Assembly: GCA_948144175.1 (NCBI GenBank)
Contig: CANXME010002160.1
Coordinates: 2,951,489-3,015,488 of the forward strand
Direction: 5' to 3'
Source of the DNA: Closterium sp. NIES-65
Taxonomy: Eukaryota > Streptophyta > Zygnematophyceae > Desmidiales > Closteriaceae
Length of the DNA stretch: 64,000 nt
A program made the translations under genes and the position numbers. Positions 18,590-29,963 of the stretch are shown here, piece by piece (the first letter of the stretch is position 1; every line of letters starts with the position of its first letter). The notes under the pieces were generated by a model that was not told where the DNA came from, made no database searches, and was given only the letters and a program-made list of their open reading frames with translations.

Positions 18590-19140
18590 GGCCAGTACGT
18601 AGGGTAGGGCAACGGGCCAGGGCCTAGGGTAGGTCGACGGGCCAGGGCCTAGGGTAGGGCGACGGGCCAGGGCCTAGGGTAGGGCGACGGGCCAGGACTT
18701 AGGGAGGGCGACGGGCCAGGGCCTAGGGTAGGGCGACGGGCCAGGGCTTAGGGCAGGGCGACGGGCCAGGGCGTAGGGCAGGGCGACGCGACGGGGGAAA
18801 GGGCGGGAGCGACGCGACGGGGCAGGGCGACGCGACGGGACAGGGCGACGCGACGGGGCAGGGCGACGGGACGGGGCAGGGCGACGCGACGGGGTAGGGC
18901 GACGCGACGGGACAGGGCGACGGGACGGGACAGGGTGACGGGACGGGGTAGGGCGACGCGACGGGACAGGGCGACGGGACGGGGGGGGAACAGGCGGGCA
19001 CGACGCGACGGGGGGAACGGGCGCGACGCGACGGGGGGAAAGGGCGTGACGGGGGGGGGGAAAGGGCGCGACGCGACGGGGGGGGGGGGGGGGGGGGGGG
19101 CGCTAGGCGACGGGGAGAAAGGGCGCTAAGCGACGGGGGA
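18590..19140 (-). repeat. copia-3 leader tandem array
   Basis: Between the primer site and the Gag start are degenerate repeats of gggtagggcgacgggccaggg, then of gggcgacgcgacgggacagg, and a run of more than 20 G at 19078-19100 (plus strand). Equivalent arrays lie in copia-7 (about 47010-47510) and copia-8 (62810-63380), so this is a family feature and not host satellite. Confidence 0.85.
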
Positions 19141-19317
19141 AAGGGCGCTAGGCTCGGTAACAACGGAACTGGTACGAACGAGAGGTAGGATCAGGCTCGG
19201 GAGGTACGAACGGAGAACGGAGGAACGGGATCCCACAGGATCCTAACCTAGCTGATACCATGTCAGAATGAGGAATGGTGTTTCCATTGATGTTGGTTGG
19301 GGTACATATGACAAACC

Positions 19318-19451
19318 TGTCAGAACATTATAGCTGATACATGTTTGTAGGCTGTAGTGGGGTAGCACATATGGGGTACAGATTCCTAGGGTTTGTTATT
19401 TGTACCAATTTCTGACTTAGTCATTTCATTCCTCTTCTCATTTGTTTCACA
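19318..19451 (+). repeat. copia-4 5' LTR
   Basis: Starts TGTCAGAACATTATAGC and ends TTTGTTTCACA, 134 bp, identical by eye to 26736-26869. Primer site tggtatagagc begins at 19452. Confidence 0.96.
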
Positions 19452-20530
19452 TGGTATAGAGCTAGGTCCCTCCAGGACCGATTTTTTTTTGGGCCCACCG
19501 AAGCGCGCCCCGAGGCGCGGTTTTTTTTTTTTTAGCGACCCCTCGAGTCGCCCTCTCCCCTGCGGCCTCCCCGCCCACTCTGTCGCGGCCCCGCCCTGAC
19601 CCTTACGCGGCCCCGCCGCCTGCTCCTTACGCGGCCCCGCGTCGGCCCCCTTACGCGGCCCTTACGCGGCCCCGCGCCGGCTCCTAAGCGGCCCCGCGCC
19701 GGCTCCTACGCGGCCCCGTCCCCGGCTCCTACGCGGCCCTGTCCGCCGGCCCCTTACGCGGCCCAGCCGCCGGCCCCCTACGCGGCCCCGCGCCGGCCCC
19801 TTACGCGGCCCCTTACGCGGCCCCGCGCCGGCCCCTTACGCGGCCCAGCCGCCGGCCCCTTACGCGGCCCCGCGCCGGCCCCTTACGCGGCCCCGCGCCG
19901 GCCTCCTACGCGGCCCCGCCGCCGGCTCCTACTCGGCCCCGCGCCGGCTCTCACGCGGCCCCGTCCCGGCTCCTTCACGGCCCTGTCCGCCGGCTCCTTA
20001 CGCGGCCCTGCCGCCGGCCTCTGCTCGGCCCTGCGCCGACCCCTGCGCGGCCCTGCCGCCGGCTCCAACGCGGCCCTGCCCCGGCTCCTAAGCCGGCCCT
20101 ACCGCCGACCCTGCCGCCGGCTCCAACGCGGCCCTGCCCCGGCTCCTACGCGGCCCTACCACCGGCCCCTTCGCGGCCCCGCCCCGGTCCTCTTACGCGA
20201 CCCCGCCGCCTCACCTGCAGCTGTCGGGCGGCCGGGCAGCCGAGCCGCCCAGTCGCCGAGCCGCCCGGGAGCCGAGTCGCCCTGCACCCGAGCCGCCCGG
20301 GAGCCGAGCCGCCCGGGAGCAGAGTCGCCCTGCACCCGAGCCGTCCGTCGCCGAGCCGCCCGGGAGCCGAGCCGCCCTGCACCCGAGCCGCCCTGCCGCC
20401 GAGCCGCCCGGGAGCTGAGCAGCTGTACACCCGAGCCGCCCGGTCGCCGCTCTGCTTTTCTGTCGAGCTGCACGGCCTGCCCTGCCTGGTGAGCACAGTC
20501 CCTCTGTCACTGCGCCCTCTTTCCCTACTG
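19452..20530 (+). repeat. copia-4 leader with GC-rich tandem arrays
   Basis: After the primer site come ggtccctccaggacc (hairpin), a T-run and gggcccaccg, then about 25 degenerate copies of a 22-bp unit (cccttacgcggccccgcgccgg) to about 20160 and an array of gagccgcccgggagcc from 20240 to 20440. No gene is credible in this stretch, and open frames here come from the repeats. Confidence 0.88.
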
Positions 20531-20555
20531 CTTGCACTGCTTCGCTGTCGTCATC

Positions 20556-23500
20556 ATGGCCACCCCTAGTGTCCTAGCCTTTGACGCCGAGGGTCGCGCC
20601 ATTGATTTTGAGGTCTGGCTAGATGACCTGCAGCTTTTCTTACAGTGCGACAGAGCTGACAGCCTTTCTCTCTTTGACCTCACCTCTGGCGCCTATCCTG
20701 CTCCTGCTGCCGATGCTGATCCCACTGTCCGCTCTCAGTGGGCCACCCGCGATGCTGCTGCACGTCTTGCTGTGCGTCGCCACCTCCCTACCTCTGAGCG
20801 TGCGCATTTTAGTCAGTACAAGAGTGCTCAGACCTTGTACGACGCTGTAGTTGCACGCTACTCCTCTCCTGCCACTGCTGCACTGAGCCGTCTCATGCTT
20901 CCCTACCTCTTTCCTGACCTCTCTGCCTTTCCCACTGTCGCTGACCTCATTACGCACCTCCGCACTAGTGACACTCGCTACCGCGCCGCCCTTCCTGCTG
21001 AGTTCTGCGCTAAGAACCCCCCCCCCATGTACATCACTCTCTACTACGTAGTCGCACGCCTCCCTGACTCCCTCCGCGTAGTCAGGGACCACTTTCTCGC
21101 AGTCTGTCCCACCACTCTCACCGTCGACCTCCTCGAGAAGGCCCTCCTCGCAGCGGAGAAGAGCATAGTCGCTGTCGGTGCCTCTCGTGGTGACCCTCGC
21201 ACCCCCATCTTTGAGGGGTGCTCTCCTTCCCCCTTGCTGCCCTCTGTTGCCTCTGCTGCTGCGGCCGACCTGCTTGGTCTTGAGTCGGTCGGCGCGGCGT
21301 CTGCCCCTAGTGGGAGACGTCGCTCTGGCAAGGGCAAGGGGGGCAAGGGCGCGGGCGGAGCTGGAGGGGGCGGTGGCGGTGGCGGCGGAGGCGGCAGAGG
21401 GAGTGGGGGTGGCGGCGGGAGTAGTGGTAGTGGTGGTGGTGGTGGTGGCAGCAGCGGCGGAGACGGTGGTGGTGGTGGCACCGGTGGTGGTGGAGGCAGC
21501 AGCGGGAGTGGAGGCGGTGGAGGTGGAGGCGGTGGAGGTGGAGGCGGTGGAGGCGGCGGCGGAGGAGGCGGTGCTGGTGGAGGAGGTGGAGCTGGTCGTG
21601 GTGGTACCCAGCAGCGGAGCGGCGGTGGTGGTGGCCAGCGCTTGCAGCGGCAGCAGCAGCAGCGTTCGCGGGACATCCCTCCGCCTCAGCAGCTTCGTGA
21701 GTGGTACACTGCGCGTCAGAGGGGTGGGGGTACTGGTCCCTGCGCCTACGTTCTTCGTTCCGGCGACCGCGCGGTTGAGCAGTGTGGGGGTGCCCACTCC
21801 ACCCAGCGCTGCTTTGGCCGCCTGACGGACGCTTGGCGTCAGCAGTTCCCCGGGGCTAGTGAGATCCCTCGCTGGGATGAGCTCCTTAGGGCTGGTGTAG
21901 CGATCTTTGATCTTGATTTTGATGCTATCCTTTCTGCTATGTATGCTGTGACTTATAGTGAGGAGAATGAGAGTTACCGGTGTTTCCAGCCCGACCCGGG
22001 CATTGGTACTGCTGCCCTAGGTACTTGTGAGGCTGCTGCTCTAGGTGCCAGTGCGTCTGCGCTCTCAGGTACTAGTGAGACTGCGCTCTCAGGTGCTGGT
22101 GAGACTGCGCTCTCAGGTACTGCGTCGCCCTCGTCCTCCCTCACTTTCACACTTGACTCTGGGGCTTCTCGCTCCTTCTTTCGAGACCGCACTACCCTCA
22201 CGCCACTTGGCCGACCGGTTGCGGTCTCCCTTGCTGACCCCTCTGGGGGTCCTGTCCTGTCTCACTTCTCCACTGTCCTCCCGTGTCCGGCTGCCCCTTC
22301 GGGCACCCTGTCTGGTCTGTACCTTCCCTCGTTCTCTACGAACTTGGTGAGTGGTGCGGACCTACAGGATGCGGGGGTTCACCAGTTCACTCCTGCGAGG
22401 CGGCGGGTGACCCACTGCACGGACGCAGACACAGGCCGACACCTGGCCAACTTTTCGCGTCGGCCGGGGTCGAGTCTCTACACCCTGACCACTTCGTCTC
22501 CTCCTGTCCCTGTGTCTGGTCAGGTAGCTGCGTCAGGTCAGGTGTTTGCTGCTGCGTCCCGGTCAGGTCCTGAGTCTGCCCCCTGTTCCTGTCGCCTCCT
22601 GTCTCACGAGACTCTCCTGTGGCACCACCGTCTAGGCCACCCCTCCTTGGCTCGTCTTCGGAGCATGGCTTCCCGTGTCCTTGTCTCTGGTCTTCCCCGG
22701 TCTCTCCCTCCTCCCCCCCCCGGGCCAGGGCCTTCCTGTGTCCCCTGTGTCGAGGGTCGCCTCCGGGCTACTCCTCACTCTTCCCACTTCCCCCCGACAG
22801 AGGCTCCGCTGCAGACGCTTCACATGGATGTGTGGGGCCCGGCCCCCGTCCGTGGGCAGGGTTACGAGCGCTACTTCCTGTTGGTGGTTGACGACTACTC
22901 GCGTTACACCACAGTCCTCCCCTTGCGCAGCAAGGGTGCTGTCACTGAGGTGCTGATCGACTGGATCCGCGAGGCTCGTCTCCAGCTCAGGAAGAGCTTC
23001 GGCTCTGACTTTCCTGTTCTGCGTCTGCACTCGGACAGAGGCGGAGAGTTCTCCTCTCGCCTTCTGCGAGACTACTGTCGTGCACGGGGGATCCGCCAGA
23101 CCTTCACACTCCCGGACTCACCACAGCAAAATGGGATTGCTGAGCGCCGCATTGGCATGGTCATGGATGTCGCTCGTACGTCCATGATGCATGCGGCTGC
23201 CCCCCATTTTCTGTGGCCGTTTGCGGTGAGGTACGCGGCGCATCAGCTCAACCTTCACCCGCGGGTCTCTAGGCCTGCGATGTCCCCAGCCTTGCTGGCG
23301 ACGGGGAAGGTTGGCGATGCGTCTGTGTTTCGTGTCTGGGGATCTCGGGCGTTTGTCCGCGACTTGTCTGCGGACAAGCTGTCCCCTCGTGCTGCTCCCT
23401 GTGTCTTCCTTGGCTTCCCCACTGACGCCCCAGGGTGGCAGTTCTACCACCCCTCCTCTCGTCGTGTTCTGTCCTCCCAGGACGTCACGTTCGACGAGTC

Positions 23501-26500
23501 GGTCCCCTTCTACCGTCTCTTCCCCTACCGCACCCCTTCCCTCCCCCCTCCCCCGGACTTCCTTGTGCCGGTTCCCCCCCCCGGTAGACCCCCTTCCCCC
23601 TCAGGTTCCTGCTCCCTCAGGTGTGTTCCAGGTAGACGCCGTTGACCCGGTCGAGGTTACTGGTGACTCTGGTGCTGCTGCGGGTGCTGAGCCTGGGGGT
23701 GCTGACTCTGGGGGTGCTGTCCGCGGGGGTGCTCAGCCTGGAGGAGCTGCTGCTGGGGGTCCTGAGCCTGGGGGTGCTAGTGCGGAGGGTGCGGAGCCTA
23801 GGAGTGCTGCGCCGGGGGGTGCTGTCACTGGAGGTGCTGGGTCTGGGGGTGCTGAGTCGGGAGCTGCTGAGCCTGGGGGTGCTGAGTTGGGAGCTGCTGC
23901 GCCTGGGGGTGCTGTGTCTGGAGCTGCTGAGCCTGGGGGTGCTGCGTCTGGAGCTACTGCGCCTGGGGTTTCTCCTGCTGCTCAGCCTCCCCGGGAGCCT
24001 CTCTCTCCACAGGAGCTGCGCGAGTGGTTCGCTCATCGTTGGAGGCGTGCTGCTCAGTCTGGGGGTGCTGCTGGAGCTGGAGCTGGACCTTCTTCGACTG
24101 ACGAGGGTGCTGGTGCTGCCGGTCCCGGAGCTGCTGGGCCTGCGGGTCCTCTTGGAGCTGGCGCTGCTGAGGGTGTTGGTGCTGAGACTGCTGCTGTTGG
24201 TCCTGCTGCTGGAGGAGTTGGTGGCCCTGGTGCTGTCGCTGAGGGTGCTGGAGCTGTCCCTGCTGCGCCTGGAGCTGCTGAGCGGCCTCGACCGTACTTC
24301 TTTCCGCTACTGCAGCAGGTTCTTGGTCTTTCTCCTCCGGTAGAGGGTCCACCGCCTGTCCAGTCGCAGTCCCTGCTGGAGCCTTCCTCTCCGCTACCTG
24401 CTCCCTCTCCTTACACTGGTCCTACTGGAGGTCTTGCTGAGCGTCGTGAGCCTGCGTCTCGTCCTGCGTCGCCTGTTCGTCCTGCTCGCGCTACTGGTCG
24501 CGGTTCGCGTCAGCGTCCTCCTCCTGTCCCTGGCACGCACCAGATGTCTTTGCGTCCGTCCACTGCTCCTCTACGTGCCCCTTTGCCTTCTCCTCCTGCG
24601 TCCTCTCTTCCTGCGCTTGCCGACCCTGCGTCGGACTCTCTGCGTGCTGCCAGTCCTACTGTCACGCGTTTCCTTGCTACTGTGGTCACTGACCCTTCTT
24701 TCGAGTCTTCTGCTGCGTCTGCCCTACTCACTGAGCTTGTCGACTTTGCTGCTCGCTGTCGCTTAGACTACGCTGCTAGTCTTGTTGCTGAGTCTGCGTC
24801 TGTCTGTCCTCCGTCCGTCGGGGGTGAGTGTGCTCTTGGCACGGACGTCCTAGAGGACAGGCAGGAGGAGTTACAGTGTCTAGCGGCTGCTTCACCTCAT
24901 CTCGCGTCTGTACTGCTTGCCCTTGAGGGAGACCCGGATGCACTAGACATCCCGACTCCGCGTTCTTACGCGGAGGCTGTAGAGGGTCCCTACTCCTCTC
25001 AGTGGCAGGCAGCTATGGATGCAGAGATGGCTTCCTGGAAGTCCACAGGCACCTACGTTGACGCAGTTCCCCCTCCTGGGGCGAACATCGTCAGTGGCAT
25101 GTGGATCTTCAGGGTGAAGCGGCCGCCGGGCTCTCCGCCTGTCTTCAAGGCGCGTTACGTCGCTCGTGGCTTCAGTCAGCGGCAGGGAGTTGACTACTTT
25201 CAGACCTTCTCTCCCACCCCGAAGATGACTACTCTTCGGGTGCTGCTGCACGTTGCCGCTCAGCGCGACTACGAGCTTCACTCTCTCGACTTCAGCACTG
25301 CGTTCCTGTAGGGTAGCCTGCACGAGGAGATCTGGCTGCGCCGTCCGCCTGGCTTCACTGGGACTTTCCCTCCTGGCACCCAGTGGAGCCTCCGACGGCC
25401 AGTCTACGGTCTCCGCCAGGCACCGCGTGAGTGGCACGACACACTGAGGACTACGCTTGCGGCTCTTGGGTTTGCTCCTTCTACTGCTGACCCGTCGCTG
25501 TTTCTTCGCACCGACACTTCCTTGCCGCCGTTCTACATCCTCGTGTACGTCGACGACTTGGTCTTTGCCAGAGCGGACACTGCTGGACTCGCCTACGTGA
25601 AGTCCGAGCTGCTGAAGAGACACACGTGCACAGACCTGGGTGAACTGCGCAGCTACCTTGGCTTGCAGATCACTCGGGACAGAGCACGCCGCACCATTAC
25701 CCTGACTCAGTCACACATGGTGCAGCAGGTCCTTCAGCGCTTCGGCTTCACGTACTCCTCGCCTCAGGCCACTCCTCTGCCTACTCGCCACTCGCTCTCA
25801 GCTCTGCCTTCGGATGAGTCCGTAGAGTCGAGTGGCCCGTATGCAGAGCTTGTTGGCTGCCTCATGTACCTGATGACCTGCACACGACCTGACCTTGCAT
25901 ACCCTCTGAGCATCCTTGCACGCTATGTTGCTCCTGGGAGACACCGACCTGAGCACATGGCTGCAGCGAAGAGGGTATTGCGCTACCTGTGCAGTACGTC
26001 GGGCATGGGGCTAGTGCTTGGAGGGCGGAGTCCAGTGGTCCTTACGGGCCACGCGGACGCTTCTTGGGCTGACGACCAGGCTACGCAGCGGTCGTCACAG
26101 GGTTACACCTTCAGCCTTGGTTCCGGCTCTGTCTCGTGGCGGTCTACTCGCTCGTCTTCGGTTCTCGGCTCCAGTTGTGAGGCTGAGATCTACGCCGGGG
26201 CCATGGCTGCACAGGAGCTTCGCTGGCTCACCTACCTGCTGACTGACCTTGGAGAGCCGCCTCGTTCTCCTCCAGTGCTGTACGTAGACAACAAGGCCAT
26301 GCTGGCCTTGTGTCGAGAGCAGCGTCTGGAGCACAGAACGAAGCACATTGCTCTCCGCTACTTCCTTGCTCGTGAGCTGCAGCAGCGTGGTCAGCTGCGA
26401 CTTGCGTACGTGGCCTCTGAGGCCAACACTGCTGATGTGTTCACCAAGGCACTCGCGCCTTGTGACCATCAGCGCTTCTGTACCCAGCTGGGTCTTGTGC

Positions 26501-26529
26501 CTGTCTTGCCTCACTTGCTCTCTTCCTGA
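20556..26529 (+). pseudogene. copia-4 Gag-Pol coding region (broken)
   Basis: Starts MATPSVLAFDAEGRAIDFEVW. Gag to about 21300, a long poly-Gly stretch about 21350-21600, a Cys cluster near 21740-21810, protease DSGAS near 22155, GAG-pre-integrase (WHHRLGHPSLARLR) near 22620, integrase core 22810-23190 (MDVWGPA, HSDRGGEF, QQNGIAERRIG), a Gly/Ala/Pro-rich repetitive linker 23640-24290, RT about 25080-25600 with YVDD near 25546, RNase H 25860-26500 (SSCEAEIYAGAMAAQELRW, ANTADVFTKAL). About two breaks; treated as a fossil. Confidence 0.92.
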
Positions 26530-26735
26530 CTTCACTTGTACTGTGATCTATATATATACCTGCTCTTGCTTGTCTAGTAATATATATATGTCTGTACTCC
26601 TGCGTGTGAACTGGCCTTTGGCCCTGCTCTTGTGCTCGGACTGTGTGGTGACTTTGTGATCCACCCTGAGCTTGCTTTGCTTTGCTTGACTGGTCTTGTG
26701 ACCCCTTGTTCTCCCCCACTTTGCCTATGGGGGTG

Positions 26736-26869
26736 TGTCAGAACATTATAGCTGATACATGTTTGTAGGCTGTAGTGGGGTAGCACATATGGGGTACAGA
26801 TTCCTAGGGTTTGTTATTTGTACCAATTTCTGACTTAGTCATTTCATTCCTCTTCTCATTTGTTTCACA
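26736..26869 (+). repeat. copia-4 3' LTR
   Basis: 134 bp, identical by eye to the 5' LTR, followed by duplication aaacc and then the rest of the copia-3 LTR (26875-26927). Confidence 0.96.
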
Positions 26870-26944
26870 AAACCCTAACTTCTGTACCCCCTAAGAAAAA
26901 CCTCACTACAGGCTACAACATTTGACAATCACTTACCATATAAC

Positions 26945-27155
26945 TGTTGAAATGTATTTGTATACATTCATATAAATGCTTACAGTAGCCTAGTGTAGTT
27001 ATCTTAGTTTCCTGCTAGGTTGTGTACCATTTGCCTAATTCCTTGCCTATATCTTGTATGCCCTCTACTATTGAACTCCTCTTTTGGCTTGCAATTTTCC
27101 TCTCGTCACTCTTGCCTAGGTCAAACCCTAGGCCCCTCAACTATTATGTTTGACA
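26945..27155 (+). repeat. TRIM-1 5' LTR
   Basis: 211 bp, TGTTG...TGACA, nearly identical to 28081-28290. Contains cctaggtcaaaccctaggcccctc near its end, a short inverted repeat around cctag. Confidence 0.93.
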
Positions 27156-28080
27156 TGGTACAGAGCACATAACATCATGGCCTGCTTTTTTTAACTACCC
27201 CATGGGCCCACCGCGTATTTCTCGTTTCGTGGCGCCCGTTGCGCCCTTAGTTGTGACTGACGTGACGGGCGCGACGACGAGGTGTCTGCTGAAATGGCGA
27301 CGAGCTGGGCGGCTCGTGCTGCCCCGTTGCTCCTTCGCCCTGTCACCCGCCCCGCGCTACCCGCCCCGTCTCGATCTGCCCCGCCCCTCGTCCCGTTACG
27401 AGCTGCCACAGCCACGCGCAGCCGCGCACAGCTGCGTACGGCTGCGTGAAGCCGCGCACAGCCGCGCGCAGCCACGTATGGCCGCGCGCTACTGTGCAGC
27501 TCCCCTGCCCCGCACCTGCTGCTCGTGCGCCAGTAAAAAGGGGGGGGGAGGGTGTGAGGTTGGCGCGTGGGTGACACAGCTCCTGCCGCCGCTGTTTGCC
27601 TTTTCCTCCCTCTCACTGCTCCTCGCGCACCCGTGGGGGGAGGGGGAGTGTGAGGGGGTGGCGAGAGAGATTATGCATAGCCAGCAGTCGCCCCTCCTCT
27701 CTCTCTCACTGCCGCTCGTGCTGCTGTGGGGGGGAGGGTAAGAGAGGGTGGCGGAAGACAGTCAGGAAATTGCAGCTGCAACCCGCTGCTACCGTGGCAC
27801 CTCCTGCTGCCGCCACCTGCCCTTGTTTTTGCTGCTTGCTGCTGGGGCCTGCAGGTGCTGCCGTCGAGCCGTTGCTGTCCTGCTGCACGTTGCAGCCACA
27901 GAGCCCGCTCCTCAGGCGACCTGCCGCCCCTTCACGTGCTACTGCATTTGCCTTGGCTGCAGCCCACTAATGCACCGGCTGCCATTGTTATATCCTGCTG
28001 CTGCTTCTTCCACTGCACCTGGTGTACCCCTGCAGGCTTTGTGCTACACATGGGTTTTCACTGTAGGCATTTAGGGGGTG

Positions 28081-28290
28081 TGTTGAAATGTATTTGTATA
28101 CATTCATATAAATGCCTACAGTAGCCTAGTGTAGTTATCTTAGTTTCTTGCTAGGTGGTGTACCATTTGCCTAATTCCTTGCCTATATCTTGTATGCCCT
28201 CTACTTTGAACTCCTTTTTTGGCTTGCACTTTTCCTCTCGTCACTCTTGCCTAGGTCAAACCCTAGGCCCCTCAACTATTATGTTTGACA
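28081..28290 (+). repeat. TRIM-1 3' LTR
   Basis: 210 bp, begins directly after the purine tract ttagggggtg and is followed by the duplication ataac. Confidence 0.93.
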
Positions 28291-28483
28291 ATAACACCAG
28301 ACATCAACACTCACTCACCACCACCATCCTGCAAGTGAAGTGACCCTAATTTCTTGGAGCACCATGTCCAACGAATGAATGGTCCTGCCTGCACATGATA
28401 CTATGACAACAATGTGTGTTGTACCATCAGTAGTAGAGTTACACTCTACGCTAGCATACATGTAATACATCCAGTGGACCAAA

Positions 28484-28529
28484 TGGACCAACTGGCCTGA
28501 TAATCCACTCCAAATGGCCAGTTGGTCCA
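28484..28529. repeat. Hairpin with perfect 14-bp arms
   Basis: tggaccaactggcc at 28484-28497 and its exact complement ggccagttggtcca at 28516-28529, with an 18-bp loop. Further ggaccaa and ttggtcc words on both sides extend the symmetry imperfectly. It lies in unique host DNA 28296-28606, where I see no gene. Confidence 0.85.
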
Positions 28530-28606
28530 ATGGACCGATTGGACCAAATGGCGTCATTCGCCGTACTCCTGAAGACACAGGAAAAGGCACTATCCTCTTA
28601 TTGCTC

Positions 28607-29104
28607 AGGGTACATTCCGCTGTGGATCATGTCCCAATCGATGTGTCCCAATCGATTGGGACGCGTACGTACAGCATATTCTGCCAGGTATCAGAATGCC
28701 GGGCCGCCCGTCGTTGTCGCCAATTGTATTTATCATTGGGTGACGTGAAACACGGAACATTCGCCAGCTAATTGCAACACACCCCAGCAGTCGCACGCGG
28801 TGCCAAATGTCAACTCATGCAGCATGTATCTGGACCATATTGGAAAAACCCCCTTATCCCCAACAACGCGTACACAGCTTCGTGATTGGTCGATTGGACA
28901 CTCCCGGAATTATTGACAGGGACGAGTGGGTCAAATTGTTCTCTGACCAATCACAGTCGATCGCATATAATTGTCGCGCGTCTGTGCAGAGTCGCAATAC
29001 ATCGATCGATTGGGACATGCAGACTCGAAACATTTGAGCGCGACTCGGGCTAAAATCGATTGGGACATATCGATTGGGACGTGGTCCACAGCAGAATGTA
29101 CCCT
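28607..29104. mobile_element. MITE-2: 498-bp element with 51-bp inverted repeats
   Basis: Arms 28607-28657 and 29054-29104 start AGGGTACATTC and contain two copies of gtcccaatcgat. They match at 47 of 51 positions when one is complemented. Further attgggacat words lie inside. No coding potential is seen and no target duplication is obvious, so the class (hAT-like or foldback) is open. An unrelated palindrome pair is unlikely at this length. Confidence 0.75.
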
Positions 29105-29958
29105 CACTCGGGAAGGAAACATGGGCTACCGTGACATAGGTAATAGGACCTGCATCCATGTGTCTGTGGCGCTGCTGCACAAGAATTGTGGCCCTCCCTC
29201 TCTGAACAGGAGGAACTCATCCATGATTTGTGACATTACAGAAGCTACGTTAAAGCCAGTAGGCAAAATAGTGACCCCCCCCCTTCTAGTTGGGTCCACT
29301 TGAAGATGAAGTATTTTTGTTTTGTTTTGGAAAGTTGGAAGTGCTGTGTGTGTGCTTTTTTTTCCGACCTTCGAACAAGTTTCTTATTGGACCAGGAACG
29401 ATAGTTCATGGTCAATTCTGTTTGGCAGCCAGGTTCTCTCACATGTACATGTGCGAATTTGGCGCGAAGTTGAGCGACGAGCACTCCTGCATTCACTACA
29501 ACCATTACTTCACCAAATTCACAACTAGTAGACACACATACACGTGATGAGAGTGAAAGTGTTTGAACGTAATTAGAGCTAGTAGAGCTCTGATCAATGT
29601 GTTGCCTTGGACTTGAGGCCTAAGAGAGGTGCAATAACGGGGAACATAAGAGAAAAACAGCACTAGGGGGGAAATTATGATGGGCAAGGTGATGCAAATG
29701 AAGAGAAAGAGGGAGGGCGACGGGAAACGGGAGGGCGACGGGAGAAGGGAGGGCGACGAGAAACGGGAGGGCGACGGGAAAAAGGAGGGCGACGGGAAAC
29801 GTGAGGGCGATGAGAAAAGGGAGGGCGACGGGAGAAAAGATAGGCGACCATCCAGAGGATAGACTGCGGGAGAGAGGGTGACGAGAATAGATGGAAAGAC
29901 GGAAAAAAACATAAATTAAAAAACTAACAAAACACAATAACAGAGTACGGAATGGGTC
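29105..29958. other. Host DNA before copia-5; no gene seen
   Basis: Unique sequence with low-GC parts and one 18-bp array (next entry). No protein family, tRNA or rRNA was recognised on either strand. Confidence 0.5.
29711..29845. repeat. 18-bp tandem array, about 7-8 copies
   Basis: Unit gggagggcgacgggaaac with few changes. Being a multiple of three and stop-free it translates to a repeated REGDGK-type peptide, which is not taken as a gene. The core gggcgacggga recurs in the array at 46190-46735 and in the copia-3 family leaders. Confidence 0.9.
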
Positions 29959-29963
29959 ACGCT

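Larger units (their letters stand above)
19318..26869 (+). mobile_element. copia-4: young Ty1/copia element nested in the copia-3 5' LTR
   Basis: LTRs 19318-19451 and 26736-26869 (134 bp each) look identical base for base. The duplication aaacc lies at 19313-19317 and 26870-26874. Primer site tggtatagagctagg follows the left LTR; tatgggggtg precedes the right LTR. It is the youngest insertion in the window by LTR identity. Its coding region is broken by about two breaks, even though the LTRs are pristine. Same family as copia-1 and copia-6. Confidence 0.96.
12185..26927 (-). mobile_element. copia-3: Ty1/copia element on minus strand, split by nested copia-4
   Basis: The 5-bp duplication atcac lies at 12180-12184 and 26928-26932. 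The 3' LTR is 12185-12294. The 5' LTR is in two parts, 19261-19317 and 26875-26927, because copia-4 inserted into it. The primer site tggtatcagctagg (minus, 19260 downward) follows the 5' LTR; the purine tract ctatgggggtg precedes the 3' LTR. The two LTR copies differ at about 2 of 110 positions by eye, so it is young. Its coding region is open from end to end and looks whole, but the LTR is interrupted. Same family as copia-7 and copia-8. Confidence 0.95.
26945..28290 (+). mobile_element. TRIM-1: non-autonomous LTR element, 1346 bp
   Basis: LTRs 26945-27155 (211 bp) and 28081-28290 (210 bp) start TGTTGAAATG and end TTTGACA. Duplication ataac at 26940-26944 and 28291-28295. Primer site tggtacagagcac follows the left LTR; ttagggggtg precedes the right LTR. 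The 925-bp interior has no gag or pol motif, only GC-rich low-complexity sequence after a T-run and gggcccaccg. The LTRs differ at about six positions plus a one-base gap, so it is older than copia-4. Confidence 0.93.

Noticed and set aside
19452-20530. Ribosomal or host genes in the very GC-rich leader stretches
   Set aside because: Only degenerate tandem repeats are present. Position between primer site and Gag start explains them as element leaders.
21044-21797. Antisense proline- or threonine-rich proteins opposite the copia Gag regions
   Set aside because: They are shadows of poly-Gly and GC-rich coding sequence on the other strand. The same applies at 33114-33777, 14162-15154 and 50754-51767.
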